A stretch of DNA of 64,000 bases from Streptomyces sp. NBC_00663 (GTDB lineage Bacteria; Actinomycetota; Actinomycetes; Streptomycetales; Streptomycetaceae): NCBI RefSeq assembly GCF_036226885.1, contig NZ_CP109027.1, positions 3,100,001 to 3,164,000 on the forward strand. Reading direction: 5' to 3'. Position numbers and translations under genes: made by a program. The notes beneath the pieces are model-generated. The model saw nothing but the letters and a program-made list of their open reading frames with translations. It did no database searches and had not been told where the DNA came from. Shown here piece by piece: positions 31,498 through 40,971 of the stretch (the stretch's first letter is position 1; each line of letters starts with the position of its first letter).

Positions 31498-33318
31498 TCA
31501 GCCGAAGATGTCGTACTGCTTGAAATCGGTACCGACCGAGATCCTTGTGGCGAAGATCTCGCTGGTGGCCTTGCCGGTGCCCTTGTACAGGTAGAGCGTG
31601 CCGCCGGGCGTACGGGCCAGGAAGTCGGCCTTGCCGTCGCCGGTGACGTCACCGATGGCGTCGAAGGCGTTGTACGTGGTGTTGCTCCACGTACGGACCT
31701 TCACCCGGGCGGAGAAGGGGGCGGAGGCCTTGCCGGTGCCCTTGTAGAGGTAGATGGCGCCGGTGCTCTTGTTGCGGGCGATCAGGTCGGCCTTGCCGTC
31801 ACCGTTGAAGTCGCCCTTGCCGCGCAGGGTGTTGTACTGGTTCCAGCCGGTGCCGGTGCCGATCTGCACCCGCGCCGAGAAGGAGCCGTTGCCCTTGCCC
31901 GGGTAGAGCCACGCCTTGCCGGCGGAGTCCACGGAGACGACGTCCGGCAGGTAGTCGCCGGTCAGGTCGCCCGGGGTGACGATGCGGGTGCGGGTCTTCC
32001 AGTTGTCGAAGATCTGCTTCTCGGCCCAGGTCCCGTCGTCGGCGGGATCGGCCGGGAACACGTAGTGCAGCCAGTAGACGTCACCGGTGGACGCGACGCG
32101 GTACACGAAGTCCTGGACGCTGTCCCGGTTGAGGTCGGTCTGGAGAACCAGGTTGACGGCACCGAAGTTGCCGAGGCTCTGCCGGGCGCCGAAGGACGTG
32201 CCCTTGGAGTCCTTCTCGTAGGCGGTCTTCGTGGAGGCGTTGCGCACGAAGAGGTCGGCCTTGGCGTCGGTGTAGCTCATGTTGGCGTCGTCGACCTGCG
32301 CGTAGGCGGCACCGATGTACGTCTTCACCTTCGAGAAGACGCTGTACGCGCCCTTCTCCACGCAGTCCGTGACGCCCCACGAAACGACGCCGACGATGCG
32401 GCCGTTGACGACCAGCGGGCCGCCGGAGTCACCGTTGCACGCGGACGTCGTACCGGAGTCGCTGCCGGTGGCGGGGTTGCCCGCGCAGACCATGTGGCCC
32501 TTGATGAAGTCCGTGCCGTAGTAGCCGGCGCAGGTGGTGTCCGACTGGACCGGCAGCGTGGCCACCTTCAGCGTGTCGGAGATGTCCTGCGTGGTGGAGC
32601 TGGTGCGGCCCCAGCCGTAGACCTTGGCGCTGGTTCCGGCGGTGTACGCGGCGGTCTCGGTGGACGTCGTCATCTTGATCGGCGTCGCCTTGACCGGCCA
32701 GCCCAGGGTGATGACCGCGATGTCGTTGTCGATGGTCGTGGAGCTGTACGACGGGTGGTTCCACTGGCGTACGACGCCCGTGACCTCGCCGGTGGTGTTG
32801 CCGTTCTCGTCGGGCAGCGACGTGGTGCCGGTGACGATCGCGCCGTTCTTGGCCCAGTTGTAGCCCTTGACGCAGTGCGCGGCGGTGAGGATCTTCGTCG
32901 GCGAGACGACGGAACCGCCGCAGAAGAAGCCGAGGTCGTCCGAGGTGTCGGTGGTGCCCTTGTCGTCGTAGTACCAGAGCTGGGCCATCCACGGCGCCGA
33001 GGAGATCGTGGTGGTGGAGCCACCGATGATCTTCGGGTCGACGGTGCCGCTGCTGGTGCTCGCGCTCAGGGACGACTTGGAGGTCGTCTCCCCCGCGGTG
33101 TCGTCACCGGCGACGGCGCCCGCGACCCGCTTCGTCAGCTCGGCCTGCGAGACCGCGGAGACGGCGGGCTTGGCCGTCGGCTCCGGCAGCGCGGTCGCGG
33201 CCCCCGCCGACGTGGTCATCAGGGCCGCGGCGACGGCGGCGGCGACACCGGCCGCGGCCACGGGCAGCCCGATCCGCATCCGACGTCTGTGGCGGCCTCC
33301 GGACATGGGTGTACCCAC
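31498..33318 (-). CDS. secreted trypsin-like serine protease with FG-GAP repeats
   Basis: A 606-residue protein with a signal peptide (about residues 1-40, ending around SAGA). The S1 protease domain starts at IIGGSTTTISSAPWMAQLW. The triad residues sit in ILTAAHCVKG (His), NDIAVITLGW (Asp) and CNGDSGGPLVV (Ser). The C-terminal 230 residues hold FG-GAP/VCBS-type repeats with Asp-rich loops (DLTGDYLPDVVSV, DFNGDGKADLIARN, DVTGDGKADFLART) that likely fold as a calcium-binding propeller. GTG at 33318 follows GGGGGGA by 5 nt. Such proteases act on extracellular protein; the repeats may bind substrate or cell wall. Confidence 0.93.
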   Translation of the reverse strand: MGTPMSGGRHRRRMRIGLPVAAAGVAAAVAAALMTTSAGAATALPEPTAKPAVSAVSQAELTKRVAGAVAGDDTAGETTSKSSLSASTSSGTVDPKIIGGSTTTISSAPWMAQLWYYDDKGTTDTSDDLGFFCGGSVVSPTKILTAAHCVKGYNWAKNGAIVTGTTSLPDENGNTTGEVTGVVRQWNHPSYSSTTIDNDIAVITLGWPVKATPIKMTTSTETAAYTAGTSAKVYGWGRTSSTTQDISDTLKVATLPVQSDTTCAGYYGTDFIKGHMVCAGNPATGSDSGTTSACNGDSGGPLVVNGRIVGVVSWGVTDCVEKGAYSVFSKVKTYIGAAYAQVDDANMSYTDAKADLFVRNASTKTAYEKDSKGTSFGARQSLGNFGAVNLVLQTDLNRDSVQDFVYRVASTGDVYWLHYVFPADPADDGTWAEKQIFDNWKTRTRIVTPGDLTGDYLPDVVSVDSAGKAWLYPGKGNGSFSARVQIGTGTGWNQYNTLRGKGDFNGDGKADLIARNKSTGAIYLYKGTGKASAPFSARVKVRTWSNTTYNAFDAIGDVTGDGKADFLARTPGGTLYLYKGTGKATSEIFATRISVGTDFKQYDIFG

Positions 33319-33400
33319 GCAAGTCCCCCCTCGGGATCAGAAGTTCGACGGTCGGAAAAGTGACCGAAGAGCGCGATCGTACACCGGTCACACAAAGCAG

Positions 33401-33433
33401 AAAGGGCCACCCCTGCAACAGGGGCGGCCCTTT
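33401..33433 (-). terminator. rho gene terminator
   Basis: AAAGGGCCACCCCTG and CAGGGGCGGCCCTTT form a 15-bp stem with one mismatch and a 3-nt loop, just beyond the rho stop. Confidence 0.85.
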
Positions 33434-33446
33434 ACCAAGACGTACG

Positions 33447-35459
33447 TCAGTCGCCGTTACCGGGCGTCGGCGTGGTCTTCTGGATCTGCATCAGGAACTC
33501 GGCGTTCGACTTCGTCTGCTTCATCTTGTCGAGGAGCAGTTCGACCGCCTGCTGCTGGTCGAGGGCGTGCAGCACCCGGCGCAGCTTCCAGACGATCCCG
33601 AGCTCGTCGGGAGCGAGCAGGATCTCTTCCTTACGGGTGCCGGACGCGTCCACGTCCACCGCCGGGAAGATCCGCTTGTCGGCGAGCTTGCGGTCGAGCT
33701 TGAGCTCGGCGTTGCCGGTGCCCTTGAACTCCTCGAAGATGACCTCGTCCATGCGGGACCCGGTGTCCACCAGCGCGGTGGCGAGGATGGTCAGCGAGCC
33801 GCCGTCCTCGATGTTGCGGGCCGCACCGAAGAAGCGCTTCGGCGGGTACAGGGCGGTCGAGTCGACACCACCGGACAGGATGCGGCCGGAGGCGGGCGCG
33901 GCGAGGTTGTACGCACGGCCCAGACGCGTGATCGAGTCGAGCAGCACGACCACGTCGTGGCCCAGCTCCACCAGACGCTTGGCGCGCTCGATGGCGAGCT
34001 CGGCGACCGTGGTGTGGTCCTCGGCCGGACGGTCGAAGGTCGAGGAGATGACCTCGCCCTTGACCGACCGCTGCATGTCGGTGACCTCTTCCGGACGCTC
34101 GTCGACCAGGACGACCATCAGGTGGCACTCGGGGTTGTTGTGCGTGATCGCGTTGGCGATCGCCTGCATGATCATGGTCTTGCCGGTCTTCGGCGGGGCC
34201 ACGATCAGACCGCGCTGGCCCTTACCGATCGGCGCGACGAGGTCGATGATGCGGGTGGTGAGGACGCCCGGGTCCGTCTCCAGACGGAGGCGGTCCTGCG
34301 GGTACAGCGGCGTCAGCTTGTTGAACTCCGGCCGCCCGCGCCCGGATTCGGGCGCCATGCCGTTGACGGAGTCGAGCCGCACGAGCGCGTTGAACTTCTC
34401 GCGACGCTCGCCGTCCTTGGGCTGACGGACCGCACCGGTGATGTGGTCGCCCTTGCGCAGGCCGTTCTTGCGGACCTGGGCGAGGGAGACGTACACGTCG
34501 TTGGGGCCCGGCAGGTAGCCCGACGTACGGATGAAGGCGTAGTTGTCGAGGATGTCCAGGATGCCCGCGACGGGGATCAGGACGTCGTCGTCGGCGAGCT
34601 GCGGCTCGGGGGCGCCGATCTCGTCACGGCCGCGACGGCCACGACGGTCCCGGTAACGGCCCCGACGCCCACGGCGGCCGCCGTCGAAGTCGTCGTCGTC
34701 CTGCGGGCCGGCGTTGCGGTCCTGACGGCCGCCGCCCTGCTGCTGGTTCTGCTGCTGGCCGCGCTGGCCGCCCTGCTGGTCGTCGCCCTTGCCACGGCGG
34801 TCGCGGTCGCGGCCACCACGGTCACGGTCGCCACCACGGTCACGGTCGCCACCGCGGTCGCCGCGGTCACGGCGGTCGCGACGGCCCTGACGGCCCTCGG
34901 CGTCACCGGCGTCGCCCTTGGCCTCGCCCTGCGCCTGCGGGGCGGGCGTCTCGGCCTTCGGCTCGCTCTTCGCCTCGGCGACCACGGTCTCGGGGCTGCC
35001 CGCCTCGGCGGTGGCACGGCGACGGCGGCGCTCCACGGGGGCGTCGTCGGAGGCCGGCTGGCCGGGGATCTCGATCTGCTGCTGGGCCGTCGCCTTCTCG
35101 GCGGGGGCCTCGGCCTTCGCCTCCGCCTTCTTCTCGGCGGTCTCGCCGGTACGGGCCTTGGAGGTGGCGCGGCGCTTGGGCTTGGTCTCGGCAGCGGCGT
35201 CGGCCTTGGGAGCCGCGGCACCGCCTCCCGCCTGCGCCTCCTTGATGACCTCGATCAGCTGGCTCTTGCGCATACGCGCGGTGCCCCTGATGCCGAGGCC
35301 GGATGCGACCTGCTGCAACTCGGCCAGCACCATGCCCTCGAGGCCGGTACCGCGGCGCCGCCGGGAGCCGGCACCGCTGGCAGGCGCGGAGGCGTCCGTG
35401 GCGGGCGCGGCAGCGGTCTCCTCGACACGTGCGCCCATCAGATCGGTGGTGTCGCTCAC
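33447..35459 (-). CDS. rho: transcription termination factor Rho, actinobacterial long form
   Basis: A 670-residue Rho. After a short SAP-like Rho_N ([21 protein letters not shown]), there is a disordered insert of more than 200 residues rich in Ala/Glu, then Arg/Asp/Gly repeats and Gln runs. The RNA-binding domain ([23 protein letters not shown] region) and the ATPase with [17 protein letters not shown] and Walker [18 protein letters not shown] follow. The hexamer uses ATP to pull RNA and end transcription. GTG at 35459 follows AAGGA; earlier in-frame sequence is not conserved in character. Long charged inserts are normal in high-GC Gram-positives. Confidence 0.96.
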   Translation of the reverse strand: MSDTTDLMGARVEETAAAPATDASAPASGAGSRRRRGTGLEGMVLAELQQVASGLGIRGTARMRKSQLIEVIKEAQAGGGAAAPKADAAAETKPKRRATSKARTGETAEKKAEAKAEAPAEKATAQQQIEIPGQPASDDAPVERRRRRATAEAGSPETVVAEAKSEPKAETPAPQAQGEAKGDAGDAEGRQGRRDRRDRGDRGGDRDRGGDRDRGGRDRDRRGKGDDQQGGQRGQQQNQQQGGGRQDRNAGPQDDDDFDGGRRGRRGRYRDRRGRRGRDEIGAPEPQLADDDVLIPVAGILDILDNYAFIRTSGYLPGPNDVYVSLAQVRKNGLRKGDHITGAVRQPKDGERREKFNALVRLDSVNGMAPESGRGRPEFNKLTPLYPQDRLRLETDPGVLTTRIIDLVAPIGKGQRGLIVAPPKTGKTMIMQAIANAITHNNPECHLMVVLVDERPEEVTDMQRSVKGEVISSTFDRPAEDHTTVAELAIERAKRLVELGHDVVVLLDSITRLGRAYNLAAPASGRILSGGVDSTALYPPKRFFGAARNIEDGGSLTILATALVDTGSRMDEVIFEEFKGTGNAELKLDRKLADKRIFPAVDVDASGTRKEEILLAPDELGIVWKLRRVLHALDQQQAVELLLDKMKQTKSNAEFLMQIQKTTPTPGNGD

Positions 35460-35867
35460 GAAGGGTCCTTCCCTGGAGCGGACGTCGGCCTGTCTGGCTC
35501 GGCGACCGGTTGTGCTGTCCGACGTCGGTCCCATCTTTGTGGACCGTGCCGGGGCGGTGGTCCGCCTGGGCGGCGGAGGAATCTGGTGATGGCGCTTCCC
35601 AGAGCAGCGACGCCGACTAGCTGCGTCGCGTGGCTCGGTCGCACCGGTTCCGGAGCGTGCCCGGCAAGTCGCTCAGTGCTCGCGTACGAGGTACTGCCCG
35701 CGTACGTCGTACGAAACACAGTGCGGCTTGGGAGGCTCCCGGAAGAATGTCTGTCCCGGACGGGGACGTGAAGCACCTCGCCATGGTGGGGTCGGGTGCA
35801 GACTTGAGGTTAACACTACCGGATCCAACAAACATTCCCCCTCTCGAAATCCGGCAACCGCGCGCTT
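35460..35867. other. rho leader region, 408 bp; no supported gene
   Basis: This lies between the thrB stop and the rho start, both on the minus strand. It includes an AT-rich stretch near 35810-35870 (GGTTAACACTACCGG) likely to carry the rho promoter. A minus-strand open frame (35456-35776) ends overlapping the rho GTG, but it has no decent ribosome site; I do not call it. Confidence 0.5.
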
Positions 35868-36797
35868 TTAAATGTCGCCGGAAGGTGCCAGTGGCAACAC
35901 GCTCGCCCCTTGGGCGTCGAGTTCCAGCCGGTTGGCGGCCCAGCCCTCGCCTGCCAGGTGGGCGACCTTGTCGGCGCTCTCCTCGTCGACGAGGGCGAGA
36001 ACGGTGGGACCGGCTCCGGAAATCACCGCCGGAACTCCGTCCGCCCTCAAGCGCTCCACGAGAGCGGCGCTTTCCGGCATGGCCGGAGCCCGGTATTCCT
36101 GGTGCAGCCGGTCCTCGGTGGCGGGCAGCAGCAGCTCGGGGGTCCGGGTGAGGGCCTCGACGAGCAGGGCGGCGCGGCCCGCGTTGGCGGCGGCGTCGAC
36201 GTGCGGCACGGTGCGCGGGAGGAGACCGCGCGCGGTCTCCGTCAGAACCGGCTTTCCGGGCACGAAAACCACCGGAACGATGGAATCGGCGGGCTTGAGC
36301 CTGATGGCCCGGGCGGCGCCGGCCTCCATCCAGGCGATCGTGAAACCGCCGAGCAGACAGGGGGCCACGTTGTCGGGGTGGCCCTCGATCTCGGTCGCCA
36401 GCTCCAGGAGAGCGGCGTCGTCGAGCCTGGACTCGCCGCCTATGGTCACGGCACGCGCGGCGACGATGCCGGCGCAGATGGCGGCGGAGGAGGACCCCAG
36501 TCCGCGGCCGTGCGGAATGCGGTTGGCGCACACGATCTCGAGGCCGCGCGGCTGTCCGCCGAGCAGGTCGAAGGCGGTGCGCAGGGACCGTACGAGCAGG
36601 TGCTTCTCGTCGCGTGGGAGGGTCTCGCTGCCCTCACCCGCGATGTCGATGTGCAGCCCTGAGTCGGCCACCCGGACGACGACGTCGTCGTAGAGCCCCA
36701 GCGACAGGCCCAGGGCGTCGAAGCCCGGACCGAGATTGGCGCTGGTGGCGGGGACGCGCACCCGGACGGCGGCGGCGCGGAACGCTGGACCGGCCAT
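35868..36797 (-). CDS. thrB: homoserine kinase
   Basis: A 309-residue GHMP kinase. The first strand reads VRVRVPATSANLGPGFDALGLSLGL and the ATP loop is IPHGRGLGSSSAAICAG. The C-terminal motif is GVPAVISGAGPTVLALV. It phosphorylates homoserine for threonine synthesis. ATG at 36797 (MAGPAFRAAAVRV) is used; AGGAG lies about 11 nt upstream. It is downstream of thrC and hom in the same direction, with a 238-bp gap before it. Confidence 0.95.
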   Translation of the reverse strand: MAGPAFRAAAVRVRVPATSANLGPGFDALGLSLGLYDDVVVRVADSGLHIDIAGEGSETLPRDEKHLLVRSLRTAFDLLGGQPRGLEIVCANRIPHGRGLGSSSAAICAGIVAARAVTIGGESRLDDAALLELATEIEGHPDNVAPCLLGGFTIAWMEAGAARAIRLKPADSIVPVVFVPGKPVLTETARGLLPRTVPHVDAAANAGRAALLVEALTRTPELLLPATEDRLHQEYRAPAMPESAALVERLRADGVPAVISGAGPTVLALVDEESADKVAHLAGEGWAANRLELDAQGASVLPLAPSGDI

Positions 36798-37035
36798 CGC
36801 TCGATGACTCTCCTTGAGCTGCGTGATTGTCGAAGACATTCGATACGTACGTGGAGACCCCGCGGGCCGCGGAGATGCCGCGGCTCCCGGCCATGCGCGC
36901 GGGCATATGCGGCGGGCGGGTTCAGTACAGCCTATCGAAGGAAGGTTCTGTGGCGACATAGGGCGCACAGGAGGCGCACGATGCGTGTCGTAAGCCCCCT
37001 GTGCACCCCCTGGAGGGATGCCGCTCGGGAATGCC

Positions 37036-38094
37036 CTATGCGAGGCCGAGGCGCTCGGCGGCCGTCGCCGCGTCGACCGGGACGGTGACGGGCTGCGGGG
37101 CGCCCGCGACGGCCCAGTCGGGGTCCTTGAGGCCGTTGCCGGTGACGGTGCACACGATCCTCTGGCCCGGGTCGACCAGGCCCTGCTCGGCGGCCTTCAG
37201 CAGACCGGCCACCGAGGCGGCCGAGGCGGGCTCCACGAAGACGCCCTCCTGTGCGGCCAACAGGCGGTAGGCGCGCAGGATTTCACGGTCCGTCACCTCG
37301 TCGATGAGGCCGCCGGACTCGTCCCGCGCGGCGAGCGCGTACTGCCAGGACGCCGGGTTGCCGATGCGGATGGCGGTGGCGATCGTCGAGGGGTCCTTGA
37401 CGATCTCGCCGCGCACGATCGGGGCGCTGCCGGACGCCTGGAAGCCCCACATACGGGGGGTCTTCGCGGCGATGCCGTCGGCGGCGTACTCCTTGTAGCC
37501 CTTCCAGTACGCGGTGATGTTGCCCGCGTTGCCGACCGGGAGGACGTGGATGTCGGGGGCGTCGCCGAGCATGTCGACGATCTCGAAGGCGGCGGTCTTC
37601 TGGCCCTCGATACGCACCGGGTTGACCGAATTCACCAGCGCCACGGGGTAGTTGTCGCTCAGCGCGCGGGCCAGGGTGAGGCAGTCGTCGAAGTTGCCGT
37701 CGACCTGGAGGATCTTCGCGCCGTGGATGAGCGCCTGGCCCATCTTGCCGAGCGCGATCTTGCCCTGCGGGACGAGGACGGCGGAGACCATGCCGGCGCG
37801 CACGGCGTAGGCGGCGGCGGAGGCGGAGGTGTTGCCGGTGGAGGCGCAGATGACCGCCTTGGCGCCCTCCTCCTTGGCCCGGGTGATGGCCATGGTCATG
37901 CCGCGGTCCTTGAAGGACCCCGTCGGGTTCGCGCCCTCGACCTTGAGGTGGACCTCGCAGCCCGTGCGCTCGGAGAGCACCTGCGCGGGCACGAGGGGCG
38001 TGCCGCCCTCGCGGAGCGTCACGACCGGCGTGGTGGCGGAGACCGGCAGCCTGTCCCGGTACTCCTCGATGATTCCGCGCCACTGGTGGGTCAT
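37036..38094 (-). CDS. thrC: threonine synthase
   Basis: A 352-residue PLP enzyme of the short, class-II fold type. The PLP Lys is about residue 62 in [31 protein letters not shown] is the phosphate-binding Ser/Thr region; [16 protein letters not shown] is the glycine-rich loop. It converts O-phosphohomoserine to threonine. It starts 6 bp after hom and is clearly co-transcribed with it. Confidence 0.97.
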   Translation of the reverse strand: MTHQWRGIIEEYRDRLPVSATTPVVTLREGGTPLVPAQVLSERTGCEVHLKVEGANPTGSFKDRGMTMAITRAKEEGAKAVICASTGNTSASAAAYAVRAGMVSAVLVPQGKIALGKMGQALIHGAKILQVDGNFDDCLTLARALSDNYPVALVNSVNPVRIEGQKTAAFEIVDMLGDAPDIHVLPVGNAGNITAYWKGYKEYAADGIAAKTPRMWGFQASGSAPIVRGEIVKDPSTIATAIRIGNPASWQYALAARDESGGLIDEVTDREILRAYRLLAAQEGVFVEPASAASVAGLLKAAEQGLVDPGQRIVCTVTGNGLKDPDWAVAGAPQPVTVPVDAATAAERLGLA

Positions 38095-38100
38095 TGCTGG

Positions 38101-39390
38101 TTACTCTCCTTCAACCCGCATGATGCTGGCGACACCGCGCACGGTGTCGAGCTTGCGCAGCGCCTCGACGGTCCCGCCCAGGGCGGCGTCGGAGGCTCGG
38201 TGGGTGACGACGACGAGGGAGGCCTCGCCGTCCTTGCCCGTCTGGCGAACCGTATCGATGGAAACCCCGTGTTCGGCGAACACGGTCGCGACCTGGGCGA
38301 GAACACCCGGTTTGTCCGCGACATCGAGACTGATGTGATACCGCGTGACGACCTCACCCATCCCCGAGACGGGAAGGGCCGCGTACGCGGACTCGCCGGG
38401 ACCGGTCGCGCCGTTGAGCCGGTTGCGGCAGACGGCGACGAGGTCGCCGAGGACTGCGGAGGCGGTCGGGGCGCCGCCGGCGCCGGGACCGTAGAACATG
38501 AGCTGACCGGCCGCGTCGGACTCCACGAACACGGCGTTGTACGCGCCGCGCACGGAGGCCAGCGGGTGGGTGAGCGGGATCATCGCCGGGTGCACCCGAG
38601 CCGTGACCGATCCCCCGTCCTCGGCGCGCTCGCAGATGGCGAGCAGCTTGATGGTGCAGCCCATGTTCTTCGCGGAGGCGAAGTCGGCGGCGGTGACCTC
38701 GGTCATGCCCTCGCGGTAGACGTCGTCGAGACGCACGCGCGTGTGGAAGGCGATACCAGCGAGGATGGCGGCCTTGGCGGCGGCGTCGAAGCCCTCGACG
38801 TCGGCGGTCGGGTCGGCTTCCGCATACCCGAGGGCCGTGGCCTCGTCCAGAGCCTCTTGGTAGCCGGCCCCCGTGCTGTCCATCTTGTCGAGGATGAAGT
38901 TGGTCGTGCCGTTGACGATGCCGAGCACGCGGTTGACCTTGTCGCCGGCGAGGGACTCGCGCAGCGGGCGGATCAGCGGGATGGCGCCGGCGACGGCGGC
39001 CTCGTAGTAGAGGTCGGCGTCGTGCTCCTCGGCGGCGGCGTGCAGGGCGGCGCCGTCCTGGGCGAGGAGGGCCTTGTTGGCGGAGACGACCGAGGCGCCG
39101 TGCTCGAAGGCGGTGGTGATGAGGGTGCGGGCGGGCTCGATACCACCGATGACCTCGACGATGACGTCGATGTCGCCACGTTTGACGAGGGCGGTGGCGT
39201 CGGTGGTGACGAGGGCGGGGTCGATGCCCTCGCGGACCTTGGACGGCCGCCGTACCGCGACCCCCGCCAGCTCGACGGGGGCGCCGATGCGCGCGGCGAG
39301 GTCTTCGGCGTGCGTCGTCATGATGCGCGCCACCTCTGAGCCGACAACCCCACAGCCCAGCAGCGCCACCTTCAGCGGACGCGTACGCAT
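38101..39390 (-). CDS. hom: homoserine dehydrogenase
   Basis: A 429-residue enzyme. The NAD(P) motif is VALLGCGVVGSEVARI, followed by the catalytic region LGIVNGTTNFILDKM and GYAEADPTADVEGFDAAAK. A C-terminal ACT domain (YHISLDVADKPGVLAQVATVF) allows feedback control by threonine. ATG at 39390 gives MRTRPLKVALLG; the ATG three bases earlier is equally close to GAGG. First step after the aspartate semialdehyde branch point. Confidence 0.97.
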   Translation of the reverse strand: MRTRPLKVALLGCGVVGSEVARIMTTHAEDLAARIGAPVELAGVAVRRPSKVREGIDPALVTTDATALVKRGDIDVIVEVIGGIEPARTLITTAFEHGASVVSANKALLAQDGAALHAAAEEHDADLYYEAAVAGAIPLIRPLRESLAGDKVNRVLGIVNGTTNFILDKMDSTGAGYQEALDEATALGYAEADPTADVEGFDAAAKAAILAGIAFHTRVRLDDVYREGMTEVTAADFASAKNMGCTIKLLAICERAEDGGSVTARVHPAMIPLTHPLASVRGAYNAVFVESDAAGQLMFYGPGAGGAPTASAVLGDLVAVCRNRLNGATGPGESAYAALPVSGMGEVVTRYHISLDVADKPGVLAQVATVFAEHGVSIDTVRQTGKDGEASLVVVTHRASDAALGGTVEALRKLDTVRGVASIMRVEGE

Positions 39391-39551
39391 CATCCGACCT
39401 CGTTTCCTCATACCGTCTACGGTTGGTCCAGTCTCACTCACCGGACGGGAGTTTCTACCCTTCGTCCGGATCGTGAGACATCTATTTCATTTGTACGGGG
39501 GTGGAAGACAGGAGATCTTCCGCCCTCCGGTGTCGGGGGCTTGTTGGGGGC

Positions 39552-40943
39552 TCACCCGACGTCGAGACGCAGGAGGTCCTCCTCCGTCTCCCGGCGGACG
39601 ATCACCCGCGACTCACCGTCACGCACGGCCACGACCGGCGGGCGCAGCACGTGGTTGTAGTTGCTCGCCATGGAGCGGCAGTACGCACCGGTCGCCGGTA
39701 CGGCGATCAGGTCGCCCGGCGCGATGTCGGCGGGCAGGAACGCGTCCTTGACCACGATGTCGCCGCTCTCGCAGTGCTTGCCGACGACGCGGGCGAGCAT
39801 CGGCTCGGCGTCGCTCGTCCGTGACACGAGAACGACGCTGTACTCGGCGTCGTACAGCGCGGTCCGGATGTTGTCGGACATGCCGCCGTCGACGGAGACG
39901 TAGGTGCGCAGGCCGTCGAGGGGCTTGATGGTGCCGACCTCGTAGAGGGTGAACGCGGTGGGGCCGACGATGGCGCGACCGGGCTCGACGGAGATACGCG
40001 GCGTCCGCAGCTTGGCACCCTCGCACTCGCGCGTGACGATCTCGGTGAGCGCCTTCGCGATCTCGTGCGGCTCGCGCGGGTCGTCGTCGGAGGTGTAGGC
40101 GATCCCGAGCCCACCGCCGAGGTCGATCTCGGGCAGCTCGACGCCGTGCTCGTCACGGATGTCCTTGAGCAGTCCCACCACCCGGTGGGCGGCGACCTCG
40201 AAGCCGGACATGTCGAAGATCTGCGACCCGATGTGGCTGTGAATGCCGATGAGTTCGAGCGAGTCCAGCTGGAGCGCACGGCGCACGGCCTCCGCGGCCT
40301 GGCCGCCGGCGAGCGGGATCCCGAACTTCTGGTCCTCGTGGGCGGTGGCGATGAACTCGTGGGTGTGCGCCTCGACACCGACGGTGATCCGGATCTGCAC
40401 GCGCTGCCGCTTGCCGAGCTCCGCGGCGATGTGGGCGACGCGGACGATCTCCTGGAAGGAGTCGAGCACGATCCGCCCGACGCCCGCGTCGATGGCCCGG
40501 CGGATCTCGTCCTTGGACTTGTTGTTGCCGTGGAAGGCGATGCGGTCGGCGGGCATGCCGGCGGAGAGGGCGGTGGCGAGTTCGCCGCCGGAGCAGACGT
40601 CGAGGTTGAGCCCCTCTTCGTGCAGCCACCGCACGACGGCGCGGGAGAGGAAGGCCTTGCCCGCGTAGAAGACGTCGGCGTCGTGCCCGAAGGCGGTGCG
40701 CCAGGCACGCGCACGGGCGCGGAAGTCGGTCTCGTCGAGGATGTAGGCGGGGGTGCCGTGCTCCTCGGCGAGCGTCTTGACGTCGATACCGCCGACGGTG
40801 AGGACACCGTCCTCGTCACGGGTGACCGTCTGGGCCCAGACCTTGGGGTCGAGGGAGTTGAGGTCGGCGGGCGGCGCGGAGTAGTGGCCCTCGGTGAGGA
40901 CGTCTGCGTGGCGGGGCCCGGCGGGGTGGGCGGAACGGCTCAT
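39552..40943 (-). CDS. lysA: diaminopimelate decarboxylase
   Basis: A 463-residue fold-type III PLP enzyme. The PLP Lys is about residue 96 in DVFYAGKAFLSRAV. Other signatures are HGNNKSKDEI, GIHSHIGSQIFDMSGF and IDLGGGLGIAY. It makes lysine from meso-diaminopimelate. The start at 40943 (MSRSAHPAGPRHADVL) lies 28 bp after the ArgS-like gene, so the two form an operon, as argS-lysA do in corynebacteria. Confidence 0.97.
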   Translation of the reverse strand: MSRSAHPAGPRHADVLTEGHYSAPPADLNSLDPKVWAQTVTRDEDGVLTVGGIDVKTLAEEHGTPAYILDETDFRARARAWRTAFGHDADVFYAGKAFLSRAVVRWLHEEGLNLDVCSGGELATALSAGMPADRIAFHGNNKSKDEIRRAIDAGVGRIVLDSFQEIVRVAHIAAELGKRQRVQIRITVGVEAHTHEFIATAHEDQKFGIPLAGGQAAEAVRRALQLDSLELIGIHSHIGSQIFDMSGFEVAAHRVVGLLKDIRDEHGVELPEIDLGGGLGIAYTSDDDPREPHEIAKALTEIVTRECEGAKLRTPRISVEPGRAIVGPTAFTLYEVGTIKPLDGLRTYVSVDGGMSDNIRTALYDAEYSVVLVSRTSDAEPMLARVVGKHCESGDIVVKDAFLPADIAPGDLIAVPATGAYCRSMASNYNHVLRPPVVAVRDGESRVIVRRETEEDLLRLDVG

Positions 40944-40971
40944 GTTCTTCGCTGGCTCTCTGTTCGCTGTC

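Noticed and set aside
35456..35776. Leader peptide gene upstream of rho (compare rhoL in E. coli)
   Set aside because: The frame overlaps the rho start, but its GTG has GAGG immediately adjacent and the sequence looks random.
33309..39339. Plus-strand frames opposite rho and thr genes
   Set aside because: Same reason; the minus-strand frames contain clear enzyme motifs.
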